Below are positions 30,012 to 40,258 of a stretch of 64,000 nucleotides of DNA, one piece after another (positions within the stretch are counted from its first letter, which is position 1; every line of letters starts with the position of its first letter). The stretch is from positions 1,612,001 to 1,676,000 of the forward strand of contig NZ_CP042909.1 in NCBI RefSeq assembly GCF_012317585.1, read 5' to 3'. This DNA comes from Thermosulfurimonas marina (GTDB taxonomy: Bacteria; Desulfobacterota; Thermodesulfobacteria; Thermodesulfobacteriales; Thermodesulfobacteriaceae). The position numbers were made by a program, and so were the translations under genes. Under the pieces are notes generated by a model. It ran no database searches. It was not told where the DNA came from and saw nothing but the letters and a program-made list of their open reading frames with translations.

Positions 30012-30589
30012 CGGAAGCCCTCCAGGGTTTCCCGGATCTCCGCCGGGGGGACATAGCGGATCCCCAGTTTGTCGGCCATAAGAAGCACCCCCCGGTCGGC
30101 CGAAAGGATGATTCCGTCCAGTTCCAGGGCCAGGAGGATGAGCTCCAGATCCTCCCGGCTGTCGAGGATTCCCTCCCGCAGGGCCTCCCGATATTTACGC
30201 CTCAGGGTATTGATGACCTCACCCGGTTTTTTGGCCGAGCCCAGACGCACGGCCTCTTCGGCCACCCGCAGGCCCTTGTTGATGCGCTTGCGCAGGTCTT
30301 CGATGAATTCATAGAGAAGAAAGGCCGGGATCTGGAGTTCGTATTTTCGAGGGGATTTGACCTTGAAGATGGCCCGGGCCCGGGCCGGGATGTGTAGATC
30401 GCGCACCATTTTTTTGAGTTCCTCATAGATGGAAGAGGGCATATAGACTACCAGGCCCCGGGCCTCGGCGGCCATCTCCAGGAAGTGTCGGAAGGCCTCG
30501 GCCGGACTTTCTCCGAACTGGCGATAGATGTCCGGGTTGGTAAAGATGCTGGTATCAGGAATGAGGCGTTCTCTTTCGTGGTCCTGAAT
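29999..30589 (-). CDS. HARP-type RNA-free RNase P (PIN domain; 'RNA ligase partner' family)
   Basis: A PIN-domain protein of the family that includes Aquifex Aq_880, a protein-only RNase P that trims tRNA 5' leaders. The signature PDTSIFTNPDIYRQFG is at the N terminus, FLLYEFIEDLRKRINKGLRV mid-protein, and acidic residues in DSREDLELILLALELDG and LSADRGVLLMA complete the active site. The likely start is ATT at 30589, six bases after GGAGGG and just past the stop of the symporter gene; this gives 196 residues, close to Aquifex. The only standard start is an ATG at 30652, which adds 21 unrelated residues and has no ribosome binding site. Confidence 0.82.
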   Translation of the reverse strand: MQDHERERLIPDTSIFTNPDIYRQFGESPAEAFRHFLEMAAEARGLVVYMPSSIYEELKKMVRDLHIPARARAIFKVKSPRKYELQIPAFLLYEFIEDLRKRINKGLRVAEEAVRLGSAKKPGEVINTLRRKYREALREGILDSREDLELILLALELDGIILSADRGVLLMADKLGIRYVPPAEIRETLEGFRYMA

Positions 30590-30591
30590 GG

Positions 30592-31773
<1,182 letters not shown>

Positions 31774-31816
31774 GGCCGGCTCTCCCGGCTTTCAGTATAG
31801 CAGAAAGTAGGGATAT

Positions 31817-32734
31817 CTAGTCGGCAGAAGCCTTAAAATGTCCGAAGCCGAAGCTGGTATGGCGGCCTACCTGGATATAGGTGCCCAGCCAAAGGAGTTC
31901 CAGGAAGGGGCGCAAAGGTCCCCGGAAAGAGACCCTTCCGGTGAACCCTTCTAGGGGGTGAACCTCTCCGGTGCGGGCTGAGCGCCTCTTAAATCGCACC
32001 CAACGGAGATCCTGGCCTCCACGGGAGATCTTTTCGGCCTGGGTGATAAGGCCCTTGAAGTCTATTTCGAGGGGTCTTCCGACGTGAAAATAAGAAAGCA
32101 TGGAGGCCCGGCGCAGGAGATTCCGGACCAGAATATGAAATTCTAAGGCCTCTGGTCTTACCAGCCTGCGGGAAAAGCGCAGGGCGGTGGGGGTCAGAAA
32201 GTGTAGGGTCAGGGTTTCCGGGGCCAGAGGGAGATTTTCCGGGGCCGGAATCGGCTCTGGATTCTGGATTTCGCCCTCCCGGTAGAGGTCTCTTCCTGTT
32301 AATTCTTCCTTTACGGAAAGGAGCCGTAGGGGCACCCGGTTTCTTCCCAGACCTGCATGCCCTAGGGCCTCGAGGGCCAGAACCACATGAGGAAAGAAGC
32401 GCAGGGCCTGGCCCACCAGGGTCATCCTCAGGCGCAGGGGATTTTTCTTTTCGTAAGGGAAGGGCGGGGCAAAGGCGAAGGGGTGTCCTACAAAGGGGTA
32501 TTTGCGGAGGCGGTCGGCCTCCGGGGGCCTCGGGGTCTCGAAGAGGTATCCGTAAGCACATCCCTGAGCCAGGGGACACCCCAGACAGCTCTTTCTCCGG
32601 CGGGCCACACAGGAAAGCCTTTTGAGGGCCCGGCCGAAGGCCCCTCTAAGGGCGGAAAAGAGCCCCCTCGGGAGTTTATCGGGCCCCTCGGCCCCAAAGT
32701 AGATGTAGAAGGTGCTTATAGGAATCCAGATCAT
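31817..32734 (-). CDS. cas6: CRISPR-associated endoribonuclease Cas6
   Basis: A 305-residue RAMP protein that cuts pre-crRNA within repeats. The C terminus has the RAMP glycine-rich pattern: GFTGRVSFRGPLRPFLELLW followed by YIQVGRHTSFGFGHFK. An N-terminal CxxCPLAQGCAYG cysteine cluster is typical of the family found with type III systems. It is transcribed divergently from cas10 and still appears intact, unlike the effector gene. No CRISPR array is in the window, so if functional it would act on arrays elsewhere. Confidence 0.85.
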   Translation of the reverse strand: MIWIPISTFYIYFGAEGPDKLPRGLFSALRGAFGRALKRLSCVARRRKSCLGCPLAQGCAYGYLFETPRPPEADRLRKYPFVGHPFAFAPPFPYEKKNPLRLRMTLVGQALRFFPHVVLALEALGHAGLGRNRVPLRLLSVKEELTGRDLYREGEIQNPEPIPAPENLPLAPETLTLHFLTPTALRFSRRLVRPEALEFHILVRNLLRRASMLSYFHVGRPLEIDFKGLITQAEKISRGGQDLRWVRFKRRSARTGEVHPLEGFTGRVSFRGPLRPFLELLWLGTYIQVGRHTSFGFGHFKASAD

Positions 32735-32790
32735 CTGAAACGCCCAGGTTTAAAAATCGTACCCTCCGGCGCGGGAGGAAAGGATCTCCT

Positions 32791-32918
32791 AAAGTCTCAA
32801 TCCCGAGTGTACCTTTCAATTTTCCTTTCCGCCACCGCCCTTCATTTTGCCCGAAAATTTCTAAATAACCCCGGAAATACGGATTAACCTTTGACATGAG
32901 AAAAGTCTCAAGTATAAG
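32791..32918 (+). promoter_or_regulatory. cas6-cas10 divergent control region with cas10 promoter
   Basis: TTGACA at 32891-32896 and TATAAG at 32913-32918 (16 bp spacing) form a good promoter whose start would fall at the cas10 ATG (32925), a leaderless layout. The spacer holds the inverted repeat TGAGA-AAAG-TCTCA (32897-32910). The sequence AAAGTCTCAA occurs there (32902-32911) and again at 32791-32800. A repressor could bind here. Confidence 0.6.
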
Positions 32919-32924
32919 GGGAAC

Positions 32925-33640
32925 ATGGGGGTGGAAAAGCACGGGCTTGAGGGGCCTGAGGAAGTAAAAAACACCGCATTGAAGGTCTCCCTGGCCGGCT
33001 TATTTCACGATGTGGGCAAATTTTCCCAGGAATATTTAAGAAAAGATATTCCTTCAGAATATCGGGAAAGAAATGCCGATCTTTACTTGCGTTACGATCG
33101 TTCCCGGAACCGTCATACCCATGAGCATGCCCTCTATACGGCTTATTTCATCGAAAGATTTTCGGATTATCTTCCTTCCGAACTGAATTCTCCGGATTGG
33201 GGAGAGGGAGAAAGGGAGGATTCTTTTATCAATCTGGCGGCCAAACACCACCGGCCGGAGACCCCTCTTCAGTGGATCATTACTCAGGCCGATTGCTTGA
33301 GCAGCGGCATCGACCGGGCCGAATTTGAAAGGGGAGAGGAAATAGGTATCAAAGAGTACAGAACCACCCGACTTCTCCCGCTTTTTGAAAGGCTTCTTCG
33401 TCGAGATAAAGATTTTGAAGAGGCCGATCACTTTCTCTGGCGCTATCCTTTGAGCCCGCTTTCGCCCACATCCATCTTTCCGGTGAGGGTAGAGGCTCTG
33501 TCCCGGGAAAAGGCCCGGGAGGAATATCAGAACCTATTTGAAGGGTTTACCGAAGATCTTAAAAAACTCTGTCATAAAGAGAAAATTGAGCTTTGGGCGC
33601 AACACTTTGATTCTCTTCTGCGGATTTACACCTCCCATAT
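32925..33640 (+). pseudogene. cas10: cas10/csm1, 5' part (interrupted by IS256-family element)
   Basis: The N-terminal 238 codons of the type III-A signature protein Cas10/Csm1, including the HD nuclease motif in LAGLFHDVGKFSQ. The frame runs into the IS element at 33641, adding a few foreign residues. Joining this part to base 34907 restores the frame exactly across the target site (TSHI-PAARVGRVIPDVSLYDH). With one surplus A removed further down, the whole gene becomes 2,721 nt, a 906-residue protein. The present fragment cannot give an active polymerase. Confidence 0.93.
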
Positions 33641-34898
33641 CATAGTGTTTCGTCAACTGTGTCCGCAGGATAAAAGGCCTTCCTCCATAAGATCCTCAAA
33701 ACCTCTCAGTTTTCGCGAACGGTATTTCTCCTCTAGACCCCTAAGCACCAGATAGACTACCTTGTAAAGTGCCCCAGGCTCACAGAAAACCTCTATCACC
33801 TTGGTCCTGCGCTTGACCTCTTTAATCAGCCTTTCAAGCTGATTCGTGGTGTAAATATAATTCCGAATAGGCTCCGGATATTCCAGAAAAACCAAGAGAT
33901 CCTCGAGGTTCTCCTCCCAGTGCTTCACTACTTCCGGATACTTCCCTTGCCACCGGGCCTTGAAAGCCCTGAAGGCCTCCAGGGCCTCGGACCTCCTCCC
34001 AGCCCGATAAATTTTCCTCAAATCCTGAGCCAGCGCCTCTCGGTGAGACCTCCGAACCTTCCTCAGGCTATACTTGAGACTGTGAAGAACGCATCTCTGA
34101 AACCTGGCCCCAGGATAAACCCTGAGAACCGCCTCCTTCAAGCCTGATAGCCCGTCCCCTATGACCACCTCAATCCTCTTGAGACCTCTTTCGCGCAGTT
34201 CGTTGAAAATTTCCTGATAAACCAGAGCGCTCTCACCTTCCCCTCCACTGGTCCAAAAGCCCACAATCTCTCTGGTCCCATCTCGCCTTATCCCCAAAGC
34301 CAGATACACCGGCTCCCTGGCCACAGTTCCTCTCCTCACCGGCAGAAAAGTAGCATCCAGATAAAGGGCAAAGTATTCCTCCGAAAGCCTTCGCTTTCTC
34401 CAGGACTCAATTTGGTCCTCGGCTACCTCCGTTAGTCTGCTTATACTGGCTGGCGAATAGTAAGCCCCGTAAATGGTCTCGATAAATCTTGAAACCGCCC
34501 TGGTACTGGCTCCCGAAGCGTACAAGGCCAATACAGCTTCTCCCAAGTCGAGACCGGCTCTTCTCCTTGGAGGAGGTAGAATCTGAGCTCTAAAGTTTCC
34601 ATCTCGAGTTCTGGGAACCATAAGGCCTTCAATAGGCCCGTATTTGGTGAGAAGGGAGCGAGAGTAGAAACCATTGCCTTTGGTTTCAGGGTGTTCCTCA
34701 AGGTAAAGGCTTCTTTCCTCAATAGCCAGTCGCTCAATCACGCTTTTAATGGCCTCCTTGATGAGGTCCTCCAGCTTTTCTATAATTTCTCTGTCCTGCA
34801 TGGCCTTCCTCCTTCCCTTTGGTTTGACTCCCACTTATTATCGCAAGGAGGAAGGCCTCTTTATTTACCCCCTCGGACACAATTTGTGAAACACTACC
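33641..34898 (-). mobile_element. IS256-family insertion sequence in cas10
   Basis: A 1,258 bp element with 25 bp imperfect terminal inverted repeats (33641-33665 and 34874-34898, 19 of 25 matching, both containing AGTGTTTC and TGTGTCCG). It is flanked by the 8 bp direct repeat TCCCATAT at 33633-33640 and 34899-34906, the duplication length known for IS256. The perfect duplication and intact transposase indicate a fairly recent insertion. Confidence 0.93.
33653..34801 (-). CDS. IS256-family transposase
   Basis: A 382-residue DDE transposase (Mutator superfamily). The first Asp is in LYLDATFLPVRRG, the second in VIGDGLSGLKEAVLRVYPGA, and the Glu is in NQLERLIKEVKRRTKV. The CxxH-like section RCVLHSLKY is present. 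The ATG at 34801 is preferred because AGGAGG lies seven bases upstream; an in-frame ATG at 34834 would add 11 residues. No frameshift is present, so it is probably active. Confidence 0.93.
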   Translation of the reverse strand: MQDREIIEKLEDLIKEAIKSVIERLAIEERSLYLEEHPETKGNGFYSRSLLTKYGPIEGLMVPRTRDGNFRAQILPPPRRRAGLDLGEAVLALYASGASTRAVSRFIETIYGAYYSPASISRLTEVAEDQIESWRKRRLSEEYFALYLDATFLPVRRGTVAREPVYLALGIRRDGTREIVGFWTSGGEGESALVYQEIFNELRERGLKRIEVVIGDGLSGLKEAVLRVYPGARFQRCVLHSLKYSLRKVRRSHREALAQDLRKIYRAGRRSEALEAFRAFKARWQGKYPEVVKHWEENLEDLLVFLEYPEPIRNYIYTTNQLERLIKEVKRRTKVIEVFCEPGALYKVVYLVLRGLEEKYRSRKLRGFEDLMEEGLLSCGHS

Positions 34899-34906
34899 TC
34901 CCATAT

Positions 34907-36912
34907 TCCTGCGGCCCGTGTCGGCCGGGTAATTCCTGATGTCTCCCTTTACGATCATTTGCGCACCACGGCGGCCCTGGCCGGAGCCCTTTATCTTTAC
35001 CACCGAAAAAGGGGCACCTTAGAAAGAAAATTTATATGTGACGATTCAGAGACTAAATTTCTTTTGATTTCCGGAGATTTTTACGGAATACAGGATTTTA
35101 TTTTTAAAGGCGGGGGTGAGGAGCGGCATCACCGGGCCAAACTCTTACGGGGGCGCTCCTTTCTGGTGTCCCTTCTGGTAGAGCTGGCCGCGGAAATGCT
35201 TTGCGAAAGGATCGGCCTTTCCTTTCTTTCGGTCTTTTTCTCGGCCGCGGGAAAGGTCCATCTTTTAGCTCCCAATCTGGAAGAAACCCTGGAGGCCCTT
35301 TCTCAAACCAGAGAAAGGATAAACCGCTGGCTTTACGAAAATTATCTAGGGGAATGTGCCCTGGGCTTTGCGGTCACCGAGGCCTGTCCCCGGGATTTTG
35401 AGGGAGAGAGGTTCCAGGGGCTCTGGCGAAGGCACCTCGAGCGTCTTGAGGAGGCCAAATACGAACGGTTTGATCTTTACCGGTTTGGGGGAGCCTTTAG
35501 CGAACGTGTAAGTCCGGGTTATCTCGAGCGATTTCGTAACGATCTGGAACCTTCCCTCTGCCCCCTCTGCGGGAGACGGCCCTCGGACCCCGGGATAAAG
35601 GGCGATTCCTACATTTTGCGACCGGATCAGAAGGAGGCCTGCGCCTGTAAACTCTGTCGAGACCAGGCCTTGATCGGGACCCTCCTGGTCAAAGGCAAAA
35701 GAATGGCCGTAGTCCGCGGAAAGGACGGAGACCTGAAAGAACCTCTTTTTGGAGAATATCAGATCAGGTTTTTGGAGGATTGCGCGGAAGAGCTGGCAAA
35801 AAAAAGGCGTTCTGCTAAAACTTTTTGATTTGAACATCACCGAAGACGGAGCCCTCCCCGTGGGGGCTACCTTTTTACCCCTCAACGGGTATGTGCCGGT
35901 CTTTCGGGAGGAAGACCGATACGATCGGCGCTATCTAGTGGGGGAAAGGGGCAAGTCGGAGGGCCTTTCCCTGATTGATCAAGTTGAAGTCGGAAGCCCG
36001 AAGACCTTTCATCATCTGGCTCAACTGGCCCTTTCGCAAAAGGATCAGGACGAATTCTACGGTCTTCCGGCCCTGGCCACCTTCAAGGCGGATGTGGACA
36101 ATCTGGGGGCCCTGTTTGCCTGCGGTCTTCCCCGGAAACTTTTCACCCTTTCCCGCCTTTCTACCATGAGCCGCCAGCTTCACAACTTTTTTACCGTTTA
36201 TCTGCCTTACGCCCTGGCCCGCGAAGCCAAGGGGGCCTTTCGCAATGTTTATACCGTCTTTGCCGGAGGGGATGATCTTTTTCTTATCGGTCCGTGGACG
36301 GAGATAAGGGATCTGGCCCTGTTCTTACGGCACAAATTCAGGGAGTATGTTTGTGAAAACTCGAAGATCCATTTCTCCGCCGGGATAGTCCTTCACAAGC
36401 CCTACACGCCGGTAGATCTTCTGGCCCGAAAATCCGAAGAGGCCCTCTCTTCGGCCAAGAAGGACAAAAACCGGGTCACTATGTTCGGTGTGGTAGTTCC
36501 TTGGGAGGAATTTGAAGAGTTGAGGAAAATAGAAGAAAAACTGGAGCAATGGACGGAGGAGGGCTGTCTTTCCCGGGGCAGTCTTTACCGCCTTAATGAA
36601 TTGGCCTTTATGGCCGCGGAGGAGATCTGTCTTCTCACGCGGACTCAGATTCCTCTCTCCAGGCTTCGGTGTCTCAAGTGGCGGGCTTTTCTCAGGTATT
36701 TTCTGGTGCGCCAACTGGAGCGGGCCAAGGGGTGCCCCCAAAAATATGAATCCCTGGTTTTTGATCTGGCCCAATGGTTGGACACCTACCGGGAAGCTTT
36801 CATCATAGCCCTCTGGCCACTCCTTTATCGAACCCGCAAACAACGCGTCAAAGGAGGCGCTTATGGCCTTGGTGGAAAAGATCTGGAAAGACAAAGCCAA
36901 AGAGCAGATTAA
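34907..36912 (+). pseudogene. cas10: cas10/csm1, 3' part with an internal frameshift
   Basis: This is the remainder of Cas10. The first section, to about 35805, holds the first palm-like domain (FLLISGDFYGIQDFIF) and zinc-type cysteines (LCPLCGRRP, CACKLCRDQA). The second, in another frame, holds the GGDD cyclase motif FAGGDDLFLIGPW and the C-terminal helical domain. The switch lies in a run of eight A (35798-35805); seven would keep the frame. Slippage by RNA polymerase could restore it in part of the transcripts, but the IS insertion upstream already separates this part from its start. Confidence 0.92.
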
Positions 36913-37285
36913 TCCCTGGGCTTTTTCCGAAGTCGCTCAGGAATGGGCCCAAAGAATCAGCCAGGAGGGAGGGGGAAAAGAAGGCCACAAGAACAAGAAT
37001 TCCCAGATCCGAAAATACTACGATGTGATCTTTAATTTAAATCAGAGGAGCAAGCAGGGGGGAGGAAACTGGAACTTTATTCTGGCTCAGCTTCACCGTC
37101 AGCTGGCCCTGGTGCACTACGCCAGGGGCCGGGATCTGGTGACCGATTCCTTTGTAAAGATGATGGAAGAACTCATAAAAGCGGTTTCCGAGGATGCAAA
37201 ACGCGGCCCTAGAGATTTGGAAACCGTTGCCCAATTTTTAGAGGCCTTTATGGCCTATTACAGAGAATGTCGTCCTAAAGACTAA
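36863..37285 (+). CDS. csm2: Type III-A CRISPR protein Csm2 (Cas11)
   Basis: A 140-residue helical small subunit lining the crRNA-target duplex in the Csm complex. It contains the Csm2 pattern SQIRKYYDVIFNLNQRSK and ends with EAFMAYYRE. AAAGGAGG precedes the ATG, which lies inside the last 50 bases of cas10. Its presence rather than cmr5 defines subtype III-A. Confidence 0.88.
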   Translation: MALVEKIWKDKAKEQINPWAFSEVAQEWAQRISQEGGGKEGHKNKNSQIRKYYDVIFNLNQRSKQGGGNWNFILAQLHRQLALVHYARGRDLVTDSFVKMMEELIKAVSEDAKRGPRDLETVAQFLEAFMAYYRECRPKD

Positions 37286-37296
37286 GGAGGGGCGCG

Positions 37297-38037
37297 ATGG
37301 GGAAAAACAACTTTCAGGCCAAGCTCAGGGAGATTAAAAAGATAACCGGGAAGATTATTCTGGAGACCGGGCTCCATATAGGGGCGGGGGAGACCGAAAT
37401 GCACATCGGGGGCACGGACAATCCCGTAGTCAAGCATCCCTTCACCCACGAGCCTTATATCCCGGGCTCTTCCCTTAAAGGAAAGGTGCGCTCCCTTCTG
37501 GAGATGAGAAGCGGGCTCCTGCCTAAGAACCCGGATCCTAAAAGGCCTCTTTCCGCCGAAATTCTTAAAAAAGACCTTTCCAAGGAAGAAGAGGAGGTGG
37601 CCTTAAAGATTCTCAAACTTTTCGGGGCCAGCGGGGCCGACGCCGAGGCCAAGGAAGCCTTCGGTCTCGGTCCCACCCGGGCCTCTTTTTCCGATTGTTT
37701 TATCACCGAGGATTGTCGGGAAAAGGCCCGAAGGGGCGAGATAGTGCTAACGGAGGTGAAGGCCGAAAACACCATCAACCGCATTACCGGCACTGCGGTG
37801 CATCCCCATTTTACCGAACGGGTGCCCGCGGGGGTGGAGTTTGAGTTTTCTATTACCCTTAAGATATTCGAAGGGGATGAGAGGCTGGAGGAGTTTCTCC
37901 TTGAAGGCCTCAAACTCCTGGAATACGATGTCCTGGGGGGAAGCGGAAGCCGCGGCTACGGTCGGGTGCGCTTCAAATTTGACAATTCGGAAATAGATCA
38001 GCGTTTTCAAGCTATGAATCCTTTTTCCCGAGCGTGA
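37297..38037 (+). CDS. csm3: Type III-A CRISPR RAMP protein Csm3 (Cas7)
   Basis: A 246-residue backbone RAMP that cleaves target RNA at 6 nt intervals. Glycine-rich RAMP loops include GLHIGAGETEMHIGGTDNP and PYIPGSSLKGKVRSLLE. Asp41 in GGTDNPVV corresponds to the catalytic aspartate (Asp33 of other Csm3). The C terminus has GGSGSRGYGRVRF. The gene is intact, with AAGGAGG before the ATG. Confidence 0.95.
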   Translation: MGKNNFQAKLREIKKITGKIILETGLHIGAGETEMHIGGTDNPVVKHPFTHEPYIPGSSLKGKVRSLLEMRSGLLPKNPDPKRPLSAEILKKDLSKEEEEVALKILKLFGASGADAEAKEAFGLGPTRASFSDCFITEDCREKARRGEIVLTEVKAENTINRITGTAVHPHFTERVPAGVEFEFSITLKIFEGDERLEEFLLEGLKLLEYDVLGGSGSRGYGRVRFKFDNSEIDQRFQAMNPFSRA

Positions 38038-38041
38038 TCTC

Positions 38042-39049
38042 ATGAAGCTGGCGGAGATTGTCATCAGGCCTCTCGGTCCCTTGGGGACCTCTCTTAAGGG
38101 GGACACCATCTTTGGGCATTTTTTCTGGCAGTTGGTCTTTGATCCCGAACTGATCAAAGGGGATCTAGAGCACTGGCGCAGGGCTTACGAAGGCGAGCCC
38201 TTTGTGGTCTTTTCCTCTGCCTTTCCTCGCCTGGAAAGGGAGGGCCGATCCTGCTGGCTTTTACCCCGGCCGACCCTTCCCGTACATTTTTTCCTGCAGG
38301 AGGACGGAGATTGTTTTGAGGTGCTCACAAGGCGCAAGGAGGAAAAGAAAAGGCGTTACATGCTGGTTTCCGGGACGAAGGTGAATTTAAGGGAGGTAAA
38401 ATTTTTGAAGCCTGCGGAGGCGGTGGAGCTCTTTTGGAAAGATCTTGAGGATACTCTTCCCGAAAAACCCCCGGATCTGCTTCTTTTTTTCCCTCAATCC
38501 CATAATTCCCTTAATCGCCTTTCCTTTTCCACCGGAGAGGGCTTTGCCCCTTATCAGGTGGAAAACCACTGGTATTTGCCCGGACTGAGGCTGGCGATAT
38601 TGGCCCTTTTCCGGGAGGAGGCCCTGGATAAGGAATCCCTGGCCGAGGCCTTTCGGAGAATGGGGGAGGTGGGTTTCGGTCGGGATGCCTCTGCGGGCCT
38701 TGGCCGCTTTGAGGTGGAAGACCTGAAGGATTTGCCCCTCCCGGAGCCTTCCCCCACCCTTTATACCCTGGCTCCCTATATCCCCGCCCCGGGGGAGTAT
38801 GAAAAAATTTGGTACCAACCTTTCGTGCGTTTCGGGCGTCACGGGGGGCCCTTGGCCCTTTCCGAAAATCCCTTCAAGGAGCCGGTCCTTATGGCCCAGG
38901 AGGGGGCGGTGCTCAAGACCTCCAATCCCTCGGGGCCTTATGTAGGTCGGGCGGTTTCCGGCCTTTCCAAGGCGGAGAAGAGGGCCCTGCATCAGGGCTA
39001 TAGCCTGGTCTTTCCCCTGGAGGGTTTTCATGAAAGCCCTTCCCCTTGA
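38042..39049 (+). CDS. csm4: Type III-A CRISPR RAMP protein Csm4 (Cas5)
   Basis: A 335-residue RAMP that caps the 5' tag of the crRNA and contacts Cas10. The N-terminal GDTIFGHFFWQLVF and C-terminal YVGRAVSGLSKAEKRALHQG sections are the usual Csm4 landmarks, with RLSFSTGEGFAPYQVE and GFGRDASAGLGRFEV as glycine-rich loops in between. It starts 4 bp after csm3 and overlaps csm5 by 20 bp. Intact. Confidence 0.93.
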   Translation: MKLAEIVIRPLGPLGTSLKGDTIFGHFFWQLVFDPELIKGDLEHWRRAYEGEPFVVFSSAFPRLEREGRSCWLLPRPTLPVHFFLQEDGDCFEVLTRRKEEKKRRYMLVSGTKVNLREVKFLKPAEAVELFWKDLEDTLPEKPPDLLLFFPQSHNSLNRLSFSTGEGFAPYQVENHWYLPGLRLAILALFREEALDKESLAEAFRRMGEVGFGRDASAGLGRFEVEDLKDLPLPEPSPTLYTLAPYIPAPGEYEKIWYQPFVRFGRHGGPLALSENPFKEPVLMAQEGAVLKTSNPSGPYVGRAVSGLSKAEKRALHQGYSLVFPLEGFHESPSP

Positions 39050-40217
39050 GGTCCATAAAGTGCGCCTCAAAGTCCTCTCCCCCCTTCATCTGGGCACCGG
39101 AGAGGTCTATGAACCCACGGAATTTTTCGTTCACCCGGATGGCTATCTGGGAGTGCTAGATTTTGAGAGATTTGTGGCCCATTTTGACGAAAAAGAGCTG
39201 CGGGCTTTCAAACTCCTTTGCCAGAAGGGGACTACCGAATCCTTGGCAAAGCTTTACTTATTGGTGGATGGACTGGCCAGAAAGTTTATCCGGGAGAGGG
39301 GTTCTGATTTTGTGAGGCGTCACATACCGGTTTCTCAGGATTTTCTGGATCATTATAAAAGTTTGGAAACTTTATTAGGGAACCCCCGCAAATTGGCTAA
39401 CGAATTCAAAAAGTTTACCATCTATCGCACGGCTTTTTCTCCCAATGAAGGGGTGCCCATAATTCCCGGCTCAGCGGTCAAGGGGGCCCTTCGCACGGCG
39501 ATCCTTAATTTTCGGCGGAAAAAGGTGGAGGGAAAAACCTGGCAGGACTACTGCTATGGCAAAAGTTATGACAGCAAACAGCTGGAGGCCGATATTCTGG
39601 ACTATACCAAAGACCGTTTTCAGAATGATCCTTTTCGACTGCTCAAGGTCTCGGATTTTCGTCCTTTAGGCTCGGTAAAAACCCGCATCGTCTATGCTGT
39701 AAATCGTAAGAAAGCCGGCGGAGAGGCCCGGGGCCCCTTCCAGATCCTGGAGGTGATAGAACCCGGGGCGGTTTTTGAGGGAGAAATTACCCTGATAAGA
39801 TCAGACCGCCGAGGGATTATCCTGGAGGAGATAGTTAAGGCGCTTGCCTCCTTTTACGGAAAAGAGGCCGGCCGGGAGTTTGAGATCCTTTCCCGTCTGG
39901 GAGCCGGGCCTCCGGAGTTCCCCTCGGGGGCTTATCCTCTCCGCCTGGGGCGTCACAGCGGGGCCGAGTGTGTAACCATCGAGGGTTTCCGACACATCTA
40001 TATCCGGGGCGCCCGGGGCAGAGATACTTACCGGGATCAGGCCACCACTGTCTGGCTGGCTTCCGAGCAGAGGAGACCCGAAAGCACCTCGGGCTTAAAG
40101 CCCTTTGGCTGGGCGGCGCTCTACATCCCGGAAACCGAGGTCCAGGCGGATCCCCGGCCTCCGGACTTACAAAAGCTTGGCCGGCGCTTCAAACTGGTGG
40201 TTAAAAAGAAAAAATAA
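39030..40217 (+). CDS. csm5: Type III-A CRISPR RAMP protein Csm5
   Basis: A 395-residue RAMP at the 3' end of the Csm complex, where it helps crRNA maturation. It has VKVLSPLHLGTGEVYEPTEF-like N-terminal RAMP strands, VPIIPGSAVKGALRTAILN (the conserved PGSSxKGAxRTA pattern) near residue 148, and a C-terminal SGLKPFGWAALY. It overlaps csm4 and is followed 41 bp later by a CARF-type gene. Intact. Confidence 0.93.
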   Translation: MKALPLEVHKVRLKVLSPLHLGTGEVYEPTEFFVHPDGYLGVLDFERFVAHFDEKELRAFKLLCQKGTTESLAKLYLLVDGLARKFIRERGSDFVRRHIPVSQDFLDHYKSLETLLGNPRKLANEFKKFTIYRTAFSPNEGVPIIPGSAVKGALRTAILNFRRKKVEGKTWQDYCYGKSYDSKQLEADILDYTKDRFQNDPFRLLKVSDFRPLGSVKTRIVYAVNRKKAGGEARGPFQILEVIEPGAVFEGEITLIRSDRRGIILEEIVKALASFYGKEAGREFEILSRLGAGPPEFPSGAYPLRLGRHSGAECVTIEGFRHIYIRGARGRDTYRDQATTVWLASEQRRPESTSGLKPFGWAALYIPETEVQADPRPPDLQKLGRRFKLVVKKKK

Positions 40218-40258
40218 AAGGGATCTTCGGTGAAAAAGAAAATGGGGAAGAGGATCTA

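Noticed and set aside
32785-32830. CRISPR-repeat-like GTCTCAATCCC near cas6
   Set aside because: Only one copy of the full string; no second repeat at spacer distance. The repeated 10-mer fits an operator better.
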